64,000 nucleotides of DNA from Aneurinibacillus tyrosinisolvens (GCF_001015055.1 NZ_BBWZ01000025.1:1-64000), one strand, 5' to 3'; shown: positions 46,840 through 55,440, counted from the stretch's first letter. Notes: generated from the sequence alone by a model not told the origin. A program made the numbers and translations.

Positions 46840-46860
46840 TTGAACTATCGATTCCCGTCG
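46840..46860. repeat. 21-bp repeat, copy 1
   Basis: TTGAAC-T-ATCGATTCCCGTCG. A copy differing at one base lies at 58159-58179, also flanked on the same side by a minus-strand terminator. An ATCGATTCCC fragment occurs at about 51674. Confidence 0.6.
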
Positions 46861-47033
46861 TAATAAATATCATTAATTTGTAATACGATTCTTTTATATA
46901 TTGCCTTCTCAATCCAATCCATCTCTCCGGGTATAAAGACCAGGGATATTTTACGTTCTCCAGGACCCAGTCTCCCTATGATAAGTAAATCAAAAGTTAC
47001 AAACTGTTTGATGATTAGTGAAACAAAGCTCAA
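46845..47033 (-). CDS. short open frame, possible remnant
   Basis: 62 residues (ending IYKRIVLQINDIYYDGNR) closed by a stop inside the 21-bp repeat and followed by a terminator. It has no clear ribosome site and no family I recognise. It may be the tail of a lost gene whose end is the repeat. Confidence 0.25.
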   Translation of the reverse strand: MSFVSLIIKQFVTFDLLIIGRLGPGERKISLVFIPGEMDWIEKAIYKRIVLQINDIYYDGNR

Positions 47034-47049
47034 TAACGTGTATGTCTAA

Positions 47050-47077
47050 TTTACTAATTTTCCCTCGGTTATATAAT
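47050..47077 (+). promoter_or_regulatory. probable promoter of the GDPD-tatAC operon
   Basis: TTTACT (47050-47055), 16 bp, TATAAT (47072-47077). I do not find a convincing series of PhoP repeats next to it. Confidence 0.45.
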
Positions 47078-47185
47078 TTTAATAATTCCACAGTCTTAGA
47101 TTTACAATTTATCATTACAGTTAAATTGTATGAACGGAATAGAAGTATTACAAAAAATACGATGAATGGGATGTGGAGAAAAGCG

Positions 47186-48304
47186 ATGAAAAGGGATGGA
47201 CAAGCACCTGAAAAGGAAAATCAACTGCTCGAGAGTATCTTTACTAAAGAGTTTGATCGACGCTCTTTTTTGGAAAAGACAACTAAAATTGCCGGAGCCG
47301 CTTTCGGTTTATCATTAATTAACTCCCTTGCCAATACTCCTGTTAAGGCAGAGCCTAGTGCCCCTGTTCCTTTGTCTTCCAATCAAAAGAAGCTGCATAC
47401 GATTCACTTCAACTCCACCGAAGAATTAGCGAGGTACACGCGGTTGAGTTCGTTGCAAGCGACCCAGCCACTGGTGATGGCTCACCGTGCGGGATACTCT
47501 CCTCAGGGTATCTGGCCCGAATCTGCCCTGGAATCGGCACAGCATGTTCTTGAAACGGGGCCAGCGTTTGTTGAAATCGATCTACGGACGACTTCGGACG
47601 GCGAAATCATAATGTCCCATGATGACACGCTGGATCGTGGTACGACCGGATCAGGAAAGGTCGCCGAGACCAGTTACCTGGAGATTTCCAAACTGTACCA
47701 GCGAGATTTTGTCGGCAACCGTACCGAGTTTAAGGTACGTACTTTCGATGAGTTCCTGGAGTGGAGTCGTATTGGTGCTCTACTATGGCTGGACGTCAAG
47801 GATGCCGACCCTGCGAAGGTAGTGGCGAAGATACGGAAACACCGAGCTGAAGCCCGGGTTATTGTCAGTGCCTACGGAGTGGAGAAAGTCCGGGCGTTCC
47901 AAAAGTTAGCACCGGATCTGGTGTATTTCATCCCGCGTATACCTGCCCTAGGGTTGCCTACAACGAAGTCTATCCTGAAGAACGTATCCGATCCAAACCG
48001 TGTAATCGGAATGGCCGGTTGGTACGTCCCCAATATTGATGAGGCCATGGAGATGCGCCACCACGACATTCCAGGCTTGCTGGAACTTAGTCCGTTAGAT
48101 CATGGGCTAACGCCTGATACGTTGGATCCCCAGCTCTACAAGACTGCAGTCGCCGAGGGCTTCCCAATGTTTAACACCGACCATTACGCAAAGGTCCTCA
48201 ATATCCTCGGGATTACAGACTGGGCCAGTAAATCCCCACGCAGACAACCTCGCCCTGAATCTGAGGCTAAGGATAATCGAGTGGGTGACGGGAAACAGGA
48301 CTGA
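47186..48304 (+). CDS. Tat-exported glycerophosphodiester phosphodiesterase
   Basis: 372 residues from ATG 47186 (GGAG seven bases before; the frame opens at 47018). A twin-arginine signal is plain: DRRSFLEKTTKIAGAAFGLSL with R25 R26, cut near TPVKAEP. The GDPD catalytic pattern follows: H100 R101 in VMAHRAGYSP, E130 and D132 in FVEIDLRTTSDG, H145 in IMSHDDTLDRGTTG. It would release glycerol-3-phosphate from phospholipid or teichoic acid breakdown products outside the cell. tatA and tatC follow on the same strand, so the operon encodes an exported enzyme with its own translocase, like phoD-tatAd-tatCd of B. subtilis. Confidence 0.92.
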   Translation: MKRDGQAPEKENQLLESIFTKEFDRRSFLEKTTKIAGAAFGLSLINSLANTPVKAEPSAPVPLSSNQKKLHTIHFNSTEELARYTRLSSLQATQPLVMAHRAGYSPQGIWPESALESAQHVLETGPAFVEIDLRTTSDGEIIMSHDDTLDRGTTGSGKVAETSYLEISKLYQRDFVGNRTEFKVRTFDEFLEWSRIGALLWLDVKDADPAKVVAKIRKHRAEARVIVSAYGVEKVRAFQKLAPDLVYFIPRIPALGLPTTKSILKNVSDPNRVIGMAGWYVPNIDEAMEMRHHDIPGLLELSPLDHGLTPDTLDPQLYKTAVAEGFPMFNTDHYAKVLNILGITDWASKSPRRQPRPESEAKDNRVGDGKQD

Positions 48305-48394
48305 GCAGCTGCCATTAATCTCGGACGGCATGCGAGTTATTGCCAGCTATCTACTGTAGATATTACAGAATTTAAAGAAAGGAAGTAAATCGTT

Positions 48395-48640
48395 ATGTTA
48401 TCAAGTATAGGGGTTCCCGGATTGATTCTCATTTTAATCATTGCACTTGTTATTTTTGGGCCAAGCAAACTGCCGGAGGTCGGCCGCGCGTTTGGTCGTA
48501 CGCTGACAGAATTCAAATCAGCTGCGAAGGACTTAACAAAAGATGACGATGAGGAAGAGAAAAAAGATAAGAGTGTCGAGGCGAAAATAACACCTGTACT
48601 AATCAGCAATACGGAAGAGAAAATTCAGCATGTAAAGTAG
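48395..48640 (+). CDS. tatA: twin-arginine translocase subunit TatA
   Basis: 81 residues: one membrane helix ([35 protein letters not shown]) with the FGP hinge and amphipathic helix of TatA/TatE, then a charged tail. AAAGAAAGGAAG precedes the ATG. It forms the pore-like oligomer for folded substrates. As in many Firmicutes a TatA/TatC pair without TatB is sufficient. It sits 90 bp after the GDPD gene. Confidence 0.95.
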   Translation: MLSSIGVPGLILILIIALVIFGPSKLPEVGRAFGRTLTEFKSAAKDLTKDDDEEEKKDKSVEAKITPVLISNTEEKIQHVK

Positions 48641-48702
48641 CTAGAAGAAGATGGGCAGTGCGCATTATGCACGGCCCTTTTCTTTCATTGGAAAGGAGAA
48701 AA

Positions 48703-49434
48703 ATGATGGAACAGATGAATGTCTTGGAGCATCTATCTGATTTACGCAAGCGTATTATTATTACTTTAGGCTTTTTTATGATCAGCCTTATTGTTTGTTT
48801 TTTATATGTGGATCATATTTATCATTTCCTAGCAATTCGTTCGGGGGAGAAGCTGGCGATTCTGGGACCTACGGATATTCTAGCGATTTATATGAAACTA
48901 TCAGGTGTGGGGGCGATTGCACTCACGATTCCCGTCGCAGCTTATCAAGTTTGGCGATTCGTTGTACCTGCCCTAACATCGCATGAGCGCCGCGTCACCA
49001 TGATGTACATCCCTATCCTTTTCTTATTGTTCATCGCGGGAATCAGTTTTTCTTATTTTGTGCTGTTTCCCATGATGTACACATTTGTGCTCGGACTTTC
49101 TCAGGGGAATTTTAACCTGGTGATTACGGCGAACGACTATTTTAGTTTTATGATCCGGCTTACAGTGCCTTTTGGTATTTTGTTCGAACTTCCGCTGATT
49201 GTGTTGTTTTTAACTCACCTGGGCATTTTAAATCCGCATCGTCTCGCCAAAATACGTAAACCGGCCTATTTTGTTCTCTGTGTCATCTCTATTGTCATTA
49301 CACCACCAGACTTCGTATCTGACATCGTGGTTATAATCCCTCTAATTTTCCTGTATGAAATCAGCGTGGGTTTATCCAAAATTATCTATCGTAAACGTAA
49401 GGTTGAAGAATCGGATTCCTCCCTGTTGGCTTAA
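48703..49434 (+). CDS. tatC: twin-arginine translocase subunit TatC
   Basis: 243 residues from ATG 48703 (GGAAAGGAG upstream). It starts MMEQMNVLEHLSDLRKRIIITLGFF, the TatC N-terminus containing the signal-peptide contact region, and has six membrane helices with FELP near LTVPFGILFELPLIV and VITPPDFVSDIVVIIPLIFLYEISV at the end. TatC recognises the twin-arginine signal, here most simply that of the GDPD encoded two genes upstream. Confidence 0.95.
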   Translation: MMEQMNVLEHLSDLRKRIIITLGFFMISLIVCFLYVDHIYHFLAIRSGEKLAILGPTDILAIYMKLSGVGAIALTIPVAAYQVWRFVVPALTSHERRVTMMYIPILFLLFIAGISFSYFVLFPMMYTFVLGLSQGNFNLVITANDYFSFMIRLTVPFGILFELPLIVLFLTHLGILNPHRLAKIRKPAYFVLCVISIVITPPDFVSDIVVIIPLIFLYEISVGLSKIIYRKRKVEESDSSLLA

Positions 49435-49638
49435 ACGAAAGTCAATTTATTGATTAATGTTTTTATCGATCAGCATGATTTTGATATGGCTATGAAAGGC
49501 TTACTCCATATAGTACATATGCAGCAAGAAATTATGGAAGAAATTAAAAGAGATGTCGATAAAAGATGAACATCAGTGAAGCAATATAAAATTTTCGTAT
49601 AACATAAAAAAAGCCACCACGCATTATTGCGGAGCAGC

Positions 49639-49706
49639 TTTAAATCAACTTAACGGTTTCTTAACGGTAACAAAACGCAGGGATAACGTTTTAGCTGTAA
49701 CATAAT
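49639..49706 (+). promoter_or_regulatory. PhoP-type box and -10 (unit B)
   Basis: Five hexamers at an exact 11-bp period: TTTAAA (49639), TTAACG (49650), TTAACG (49661), AAAACG (49672), ATAACG (49683). The -10 is TAACAT (49698) or CATAAT (49701). Hexamers and spacers align with unit A at 45738. Confidence 0.7.
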
Positions 49707-49709
49707 ACA

Positions 49710-49797
49710 TGCCAAGAGTAATTCACTCTTAACCTCTTTTCGACGATATTGTTTTCATTGTCTTTACGGCCATAGATAAGGGTGGCCACCTCTTTTT
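49710..49797 (+). ncRNA. candidate short RNA under a PhoP box (unit B)
   Basis: About 85 nt from the predicted start to a terminator GGCCA-TAGATAAGGG-TGGCC plus ACCTCTTTTT. No ribosome site or open frame of any length. The next + strand gene is more than 2 kb away, so this copy is best read as a free-standing RNA. Body sequence differs from unit A apart from the promoter and the ATAAGG-containing terminator loop. Confidence 0.5.
49768..49797 (+). terminator. terminator of unit B
   Basis: GGCCA / TGGCC stem with an 11-nt loop, then ACCTCTTTTT. Confidence 0.65.
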
Positions 49798-49888
49798 ACT
49801 AAAATTAACTAGATGATTTCGAAACCTCTTCCGTTCTATTGCGTATCTAGGTGCCCCAAAGATACTTCACACTCATTTGTTCCTCGAA

Positions 49889-49922
49889 GGGTAATCAGCT
49901 CGTCACTGGTTACTCTTTTTCA
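49889..49922 (+). terminator. second hairpin terminator downstream of unit B
   Basis: GGGTAATCAG / CTGGTTACTC arms followed by TTTTTC. It may be a back-up terminator for unit B or the remnant end of a lost gene. Confidence 0.6.
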
Positions 49923-50060
49923 TTTTTGAATGGATTTTAGAGATAAGGGGTTTTTACATAAAAGAAAGCCGTTTCTCCATAGGAGTTCAATAAAAGTAGG
50001 TCTTAGAAAATGTTTCTACTTCATCGATTTTGATTCGATTTTCCAAATAATAGAGAAATA

Positions 50061-50096
50061 AAAAATACAGCCAGCATTTTTTCTGACTGTATTTTT
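50061..50096 (-). terminator. terminator of the SLC6-type transporter gene
   Basis: AAAAATACAGCCAG / CTGACTGTATTTTT arms with a short AT loop; functional on both strands. Confidence 0.8.
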
Positions 50097-50133
50097 GTAG
50101 CAATATTAATAGCTCGTCTACTTTACGAATATC

Positions 50134-51483
50134 CTAAATTTTAAGCAAACCTGACGTGTGCAGTAGCACTAAAACAACCAGGATAGGCGCTACATAACGC
50201 AGCATAAACAACCATACACGGAACCAACCTGCCTTCAGGCCAGCCGCATCCGCTGCTGTTTTCCAAAAATACCCTGCAAAAATAGTCGTAATCAAACCAC
50301 CAAGCGGTAGCAGAATATTAGAAGCAATGAAATCCATCCAGTCAAAAAAGGCTTTTCCGCCGAACGTTAATCCTGGTATCATACCCAGGGACAATGTAGA
50401 GGGAAGACCCAATATAAAGCAGAGAAATGAAAGGATGAGGACGGACTTAAACCGGCTCCAGCCCCAGCGCTCCATCGTATACGATATTGGCACTTCCAAA
50501 AGCGACACAGCCGATGTTAACGCAGCGATGGCGAGCAATACAAAAAATAAACCACCAAATAATGTACCAAAAGGCATAGCAGAAAAGGCTGCCGGTAATG
50601 CGATAAATACGAGTGAGGGGCCTTGAGCGGGGTCTATTCCGAAAGAAAATGTGGTTGGAAAGATAATAAGACCTGCGATTAGAGCATAAATCAAATCTCC
50701 TGCCCCGATGGCCAGTGTAGCTGACCCCAATGACTGCCGCTTATCTACATAAGCACCATATGTGATTAATATGCCCATACCAAGGGAAAGCGAAAAGAAG
50801 GCATGTCCCAATGCAACCAGTGCGGACTCTGCGGTCAGCTTGGTGAAATCAGGATTAAGAAAGAAGGATACGCCTGCACCCGCACCCGGCAGTGTTATTG
50901 CCCGAACCATTAATACGATTAACAAAACAACAAGGCCAGGAATTAAAATTTTATTGAATTTCTCAATGCCTCCGGAAATGCCGCGGGCAACAATCCATCC
51001 CGTAATAACGACAGCAACAATCTGCCACAGGATTGGCATATATCCAGCGGTGAATCCTGTAAATTGTCCGGAAAAGTCAGCGTTACTAAACAGCTTGCCA
51101 CTGAATGCTAATACAGCATAATGTAACGTCCATCCCGCCACAATCACGTAGAAGGACAAAATCATAAAGGGCGCAATAACCTGCAGCAAGCCTAACCGGC
51201 CCCACACCTGATGCCCTCCTGCTTTAATGAAAGAAGTTGCTGCGCTTCCCCGTCCGGCACGGCCGATAGCAAGTTCAGCCATAAGTACAGGCAAGCCTAT
51301 CGCAATCAAGCAGACAATAAACAGCAGAAAAAACGCTGCCCCGCCATATTGACCCGTAATGTATGGAAACTTCCACATATTCCCGAGACCGACAGCACTC
51401 CCAATCGCCGATAGTATAAAACCGGAAGAAGAAAATCGCTCACTCTTTCCGTACGTATGACCTTTCTCTTGATGTAAATTCAT
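50134..51483 (-). CDS. sodium-dependent transporter, neurotransmitter:sodium symporter family
   Basis: 449 residues from ATG 51483 (GGAGG five bases before; the frame opens at 51495). Signature helix 1 is FILSAIGSAVGLGNMWKFPYITGQYGGAAFF, with the unwound sodium/substrate site. About 11-12 helices follow in the LeuT fold. It imports an amino acid or related amine with sodium. Bacterial relatives include LeuT, MhsT and YocR/YhdH of B. subtilis; specificity cannot be told. It is monocistronic with its own terminator. Confidence 0.93.
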   Translation of the reverse strand: MNLHQEKGHTYGKSERFSSSGFILSAIGSAVGLGNMWKFPYITGQYGGAAFFLLFIVCLIAIGLPVLMAELAIGRAGRGSAATSFIKAGGHQVWGRLGLLQVIAPFMILSFYVIVAGWTLHYAVLAFSGKLFSNADFSGQFTGFTAGYMPILWQIVAVVITGWIVARGISGGIEKFNKILIPGLVVLLIVLMVRAITLPGAGAGVSFFLNPDFTKLTAESALVALGHAFFSLSLGMGILITYGAYVDKRQSLGSATLAIGAGDLIYALIAGLIIFPTTFSFGIDPAQGPSLVFIALPAAFSAMPFGTLFGGLFFVLLAIAALTSAVSLLEVPISYTMERWGWSRFKSVLILSFLCFILGLPSTLSLGMIPGLTFGGKAFFDWMDFIASNILLPLGGLITTIFAGYFWKTAADAAGLKAGWFRVWLFMLRYVAPILVVLVLLHTSGLLKI

Positions 51484-51978
51484 GATAGCCTCCAAACTTA
51501 ATTATAATGCGAATAACACAAGTCGCCTTCAAGTGTAATTCAATAGACATTCTACATTGTAAAACAAAATAAAACAAAAAACGACTAATAATTCGATTAT
51601 TCGACAATCTTTTACAAAAAACAAGACGCAAGTATTGCAAAAAATAAAAAAATGTTATTCCTTGTTATTACGCTATCGATTCCCTTCCACCCATGCAGCT
51701 GAGCTGCACCACAGAGAATGAAAATTGAGGTTCAGTGACGATACTGGTACTATGGCTGGCGAAGAAGGTCGATGAACTATGGTGCCTTAGAGCCCAATCG
51801 TTAGTCTGACTGCAACGACCACGGTGCATCACAGACTGTCGCACCCTATATAGGTAGCACTCATGGGAGTGCAGTAAATGAAATACGACTGCCGAAAAAG
51901 CCGTATTATACTATCGTTTCCTGTTAATTAAGTGGTATAATTATCCATAAATCTAAATAAAGTGAGGCGGTAATAATA
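51484..51978. other. 495-bp gap with inverted repeats
   Basis: It contains the transporter promoter region, then about 250 bp of higher-GC sequence with short inverted repeats: GCAGCTGAGCTGC (about 51695), GCACTC-ATGG-GAGTGC (about 51866) and AATACGAC..GTATT (about 51883). No open frame or known RNA family is recognised. It may be a transposon remnant or a structured RNA. Confidence 0.45.
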
Positions 51979-52407
51979 ATGGAAACAGGTAATAAAGTAA
52001 CAATATCGGTAGAAACGACAGTTCATGCACCAGTTGAAAAAGTGTGGGAATATTGGACAGAACCACAGCATATTACGAAATGGAGTTTTGCTTCTGATGA
52101 CTGGCATGCACCTAATGCCGAAAATGACTTAAGGATTGGCGGAGAATTTCTTACAAGAATGGAAGCAAAGGATGGAAGCTTTGGATTTGATTTTGGTGGA
52201 GTTTATGATGAAATTAGAATAAACGAACTTATTTCTTACACTCTTGGAGATGGAAGAAAAGTTACGGTCACTTTTATTAGTCAAGAAAACCACACTAAGG
52301 TAATTGAAGCTTTTGAAGCGGAAGGAACCCATTCCGTTGAGCAACAAAAAGCAGGCTGGCAGGCGTTTCTAGACAATTTTAAAAAATATAGTGAAATTTC
52401 TAAATAA
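51979..52407 (+). CDS. SRPBCC (AHSA1-like) family protein
   Basis: 142 residues of the START/Bet v1-like fold: TTVHAPVEKVWEYWTEPQHITKWSFASDDWH at the start, GGEFLTRMEAKDGSFGFDFGGVYDEI in the middle, and the C-terminal helix EQQKAGWQAFLDNFKKYSEI. These proteins bind hydrophobic ligands or act as polyketide-cyclase-like or AHSA1-type modules. No specific role can be given. GAGGCGG precedes the ATG. Confidence 0.85.
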   Translation: METGNKVTISVETTVHAPVEKVWEYWTEPQHITKWSFASDDWHAPNAENDLRIGGEFLTRMEAKDGSFGFDFGGVYDEIRINELISYTLGDGRKVTVTFISQENHTKVIEAFEAEGTHSVEQQKAGWQAFLDNFKKYSEISK

Positions 52408-52679
52408 TATTAGCATAAAAAACCCTTCGTTGATTTTACCGTTTTTTCTTATTCAACTATCGGGCAGAATAGCTTAACAATAATTGCGATTCGGCAACAA
52501 ACAACATACGTCAATAAATGTTTATCGACATCCTGGTACAATATGTAGTAGGTAAAGCAAAAAGGAGCAGCTTGCCAGAGGCAACTGTCCTTTTTATAAA
52601 ACTAAGTGAATAGCAGTAATACACTCCTTCTAACAACTAATTTATGAATTGAATTCCATGTATAGTGACTGCACGTCTT

Positions 52680-53281
52680 TTAGTACCTTTCGTCCATACT
52701 CAGAAAAATGTAATTCCTTTGCTTTACTTTTAACCAAAAAATCTCCTGTGTCCATAGAGACAAAGCGAGTTTCGAGCTCGCGTAAGGGCCTACTAATTTT
52801 TTGAAAGTGGTCGGGCGCTCCAACGTGTCCGGATTGAAATTCTTAATAACATTTGCCGCTTTCGAAGAGGTATTAACCACCATCTTCATGCTACCCTCGA
52901 GTATAAGCGGCTTCAACTCCATTAAAATTATATAAGGGACAACCGTCATTAGTTCATAATGCATTTCACGACCTTGCTTGGACGTAATTAGTTCGGGCAG
53001 GCTATTGCCAGCATTATTAAATAACACGTCGATCTTCTCTTCTTTTCCCTTAATTTGTTTTAGGCTTGTCTTTAAACTCGCATAGTCAGTAAGATCTGCT
53101 TTATATACTCTAAGTTTTCCTTTTGAAATACTCTTGGAAATCAGGGGTTCATCTGTAAAATCAGAACGAATTAAGGCGATAACATCAAATTCATCTGTAA
53201 GCAATTGCGGGTAAGTTCTAGACCAATGCCATTGTTGGCCCCCGTCACAAGTGCGACCCTCTGCTGTTTATTGTCATTCAT
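52680..53281 (-). pseudogene. short-chain dehydrogenase, frameshifted and truncated
   Basis: From ATG 53281 (AAGGAGG before it) the frame gives QQRVALVTGANNGIGLEL, the SDR cofactor motif, then slips near 53205 and resumes as LLTDEFDVIALIRSD...DVLFNNAGNS. Near 52770 it reaches the active-site YASSKLAL, after which the sequence becomes unrelated (IFWLKVKQRN...). One frameshift plus a 3' replacement make it non-functional. The broken MerR gene is divergent from it. Confidence 0.75.
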
Positions 53282-53311
53282 TGAGATCCTCCTTATAATT
53301 TCTTAAATGAA

Positions 53312-53331
53312 GTGTATAACTTTGAGTCAAC
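53312..53331. promoter_or_regulatory. palindrome between the SDR and MerR remnants
   Basis: ACTTTGAGTCAACTCAAAGT is a perfect 20-bp palindrome in the divergent promoter region. MerR regulators bind such elements between -35 and -10, so this is probably the former operator. Confidence 0.6.
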
Positions 53332-53362
53332 TCAAAGTCAACTCTCAATTGGAGGAATTGTT

Positions 53363-53513
53363 ATGAGTAATACTACAGTAACGAATAAATATACGATAAA
53401 AGAAGCGTCTGAGCAAACGGGTTTACCAGAAGAAACGATTTGATATTATGAAAGAATTAATCTGCTGCCGCAAGCAAAACGGAGAGAGAATTCTCATCGT
53501 TATATTGAGATGA
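53363..53513 (+). pseudogene. MerR family regulator, 5' fragment with a stop codon
   Basis: From ATG 53363 (GGAGG before it) the frame reads YTIKEASEQTGLPEETI, then TGA where family members have arginine (CGA), then YYERINLLPQAKRRENSHRY. The helix-turn-helix start is clear. The rest of the gene is missing: sequence after about 53513 is GC-rich and unrelated. A C-to-T change would create the stop. Confidence 0.75.
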
Positions 53514-53730
53514 CCGTGGTGGAGGAGACGTTAGAATTCTGCGTCTTGGGAGAGCCACCGGCGCTGCAGGCAGGAGATCAGAACATCCATCGGGCGCGGG
53601 CGTGGCGACGAAGGTAAAAATACCATAAATTGAACTGCAACCATTCCTGAATGTTTATCGTCTATAGAGGGTAACTAACGCTTAACCTCTAGATGGGCGA
53701 TTGACTAACACGAGAAAGGGATGTTGTAAA

Positions 53731-54828
53731 TTGAAAAAGAATAAAGGGAAAAGAGATCTGCTTGCGATTACACTTGCAGCTACTCTTTTGGTGGCCCCTG
53801 TGGCGCAATCATTACCTGCTGGGCATGCATCTGCGGCAACTGCCAGCTCAAAGTTTAAGATCACCGCAACACCGTTTAGCATAGAAGGATCTCGGACGAG
53901 CATTGCTACGATCAATAAGGATAACACAACGTACATCGCGTTGCGTAGCCTTAACAATTACTTAGGCCTTAGCACAAATTACGAGAAGGCGACCCAGGTG
54001 GTTAAGATTGAGGGCCGAGGCCGCGTGCTGCAGATCAACCTTCAGAATAACGCAATCACACTCAACGGACAGCTTATCTTATTCGGACCTAAGCCGATCG
54101 GTCAAGACAATACTACTTACTTGCCGCTTCGCTTCCTGTTAGAGCGGATGGGTTATGATGTTTCCTACGAGCAAGCCAGGAAGTTAATTGAAATTCATGC
54201 CATTCAAGAGAACAAGCTGAAGATTCAGTCGCAAGTAATCGGAGCGGATGGCGACGGCAAGTCATTACTTGTGTATTATCCGGTTATCTCGGGCTATGAG
54301 AATGTTGCGGTTCAGCAGAAAATAAATGCATTTCTGAAGGCGGAAGCCGACAGGAATGTTGCGGCTGGCTCGAAGCAAATGCAGCAGGCTGTGGCAGAAA
54401 ACAACAAAATCCTGGCCGATAACCCGAAAGCCACGGTTCGACAGCCGAGCTTCGATGGCCATTACACGGTAACTTACAACGAAAAGGGGCGACTGAGCCT
54501 TTTCGTGGATTATTACATCTACACAGGGGGAGCGCATGGAGTTACTGCACGCGTACCTTACACTTTCGATCTAGCAACAGGTAATGTGCTTTCGTTGAAA
54601 GAGGTCGCAGATGGCAATGCGAATTACGTATCGATTATTAACAGTAAGATTAAAGCTCAGATTAAGAGTCGCAAAATGTTATTGCTTAACCCTTTCCAGA
54701 CTATAGAGGCGGATCGCGATTATTTCCTTAACCGCACTGGGGTTGTTATTTACTTCACAAACTATGAGTACACTTCCTTTGCGGAAGGGATGCCTGAGTT
54801 TGTTATTCCGTATACGGACTTCCGATAA
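53731..54828 (+). CDS. secreted protein with copper-amine-oxidase-N-like and DUF3298/RsiV-like domains
   Basis: About 365 residues from TTG 53731 (AAAGGGA upstream; the frame opens at 53701). Signal peptide LLAITLAATLLVAPVAQSLPAGHASA. Then a copper amine oxidase N-terminal-type domain (YIALRSLNNYLGLSTNYEKATQVVKIEG...TTYLPLRFLLERMGYDVSYEQARKLIEI, about 60-160), and a domain like DUF4163/DUF3298 of RsiV and PdaC (YYPVISGYENVAVQQKINAFL...YYIYTGGAHGVTARVPYTFDLATGNVLSLKEV). GGAHG is the typical core. A cell-wall or lysozyme-binding role is possible by analogy to RsiV; it has no membrane anchor. Terminator downstream. Confidence 0.8.
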   Translation: MKKNKGKRDLLAITLAATLLVAPVAQSLPAGHASAATASSKFKITATPFSIEGSRTSIATINKDNTTYIALRSLNNYLGLSTNYEKATQVVKIEGRGRVLQINLQNNAITLNGQLILFGPKPIGQDNTTYLPLRFLLERMGYDVSYEQARKLIEIHAIQENKLKIQSQVIGADGDGKSLLVYYPVISGYENVAVQQKINAFLKAEADRNVAAGSKQMQQAVAENNKILADNPKATVRQPSFDGHYTVTYNEKGRLSLFVDYYIYTGGAHGVTARVPYTFDLATGNVLSLKEVADGNANYVSIINSKIKAQIKSRKMLLLNPFQTIEADRDYFLNRTGVVIYFTNYEYTSFAEGMPEFVIPYTDFR

Positions 54829-54871
54829 TAGGCTCTTTATGAGTTTTGGCGATGCCAGGCATTTGGGTGAG

Positions 54872-54908
54872 ACACTGACCTTGCCTTTGGTCAGTGTGTT
54901 TTTTTTAA
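54872..54908 (+). terminator. terminator of the secreted-protein gene
   Basis: ACACTGACC / GGTCAGTGT stem, 8-nt loop, then GTTTTTTTT. Confidence 0.88.
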
Positions 54909-55004
54909 TATTGTGTGCAGTACTGCTGCTCAAAGAGAAAAGAAAAAGATTACCAAGAGCGCGCCATCACGTATATAAAATGGAGCAGAATCGAGTAGGA
55001 GGGG

Positions 55005-55440
55005 GCGGCTAACCCCCGACTCTCACACGACCGTACATGCGGGTCCGCATACGGCGGTTCTTAAAGGTTACCAAAGTTCCCAATACCGATTTAGCAAGCT
55101 CTTTAGCCCTCAATAGGAAGTGTTGAGGGCGTTATTCATATTTCGGGACATCTCCCAAGCACCACGCCGCGAGTTGCCCATTTTAAAGGCAGCCCATAAG
55201 GGTACAGCCCAGCGCATGGAATCGGGTTTTAACGCGTTTCCATTGCTTCCACAAACACATGCGGAGTCTTCTCCGAATCCACTTATCAAAGTTGTCGCAG
55301 TGTGCTTTAGCAGATGCAATGTGGAAGTAGCTGGCCTTAATGTAACGATTCATTTTCTTGACTCGGTTGTCCATCGACATGGATTTGGTTCGGGAAGTTA
55401 ATTCCCTCACAATCCTAGCAACTTTCGATTCCAAGGTCTA
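55005..55440 (-). pseudogene. group II intron 3' remnant (maturase C-terminus and ribozyme tail)
   Basis: On the minus strand the sequence encodes the C-terminal part of an intron-encoded reverse transcriptase/maturase: NRYIKASYFHIASAKAHCDNFDKWIRRRLRMCLWKQWKRVKTRFHALG, then after a frameshift near 55205 VPLWAAFKMGNSRRGAWEMSRNMNNALNTSY, a stop, and GLKSLLNRYWELW. It is followed by the ribozyme-like segment GAACCGCCGTATGCGG-AC-CCGCATGTACGGTCGTGTGAGAG and TCGGGGGTTAGCCGCCCCC. The RT domains and intron 5' half are missing. Confidence 0.8.

Noticed and set aside
46996-47128. PhoP box in the GDPD promoter
   Set aside because: TTTACA and ATTACA occur, but not at the 11-bp spacing seen at the other sites. 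The match is no better than expected in AT-rich DNA.
49441-49569. Short frame after tatC (LINVFIDQHDFDMAMKGLLHIV...)
   Set aside because: About 40 residues, starting at a TTG without a ribosome site. It could be the end of a lost gene, but I cannot support it.
53507-53617. GC-rich short frame starting MTVVEETLEFCVLGEPPAL
   Set aside because: The start resembles RusA-type resolvases over about 15 residues only, then stops. Too short to call.
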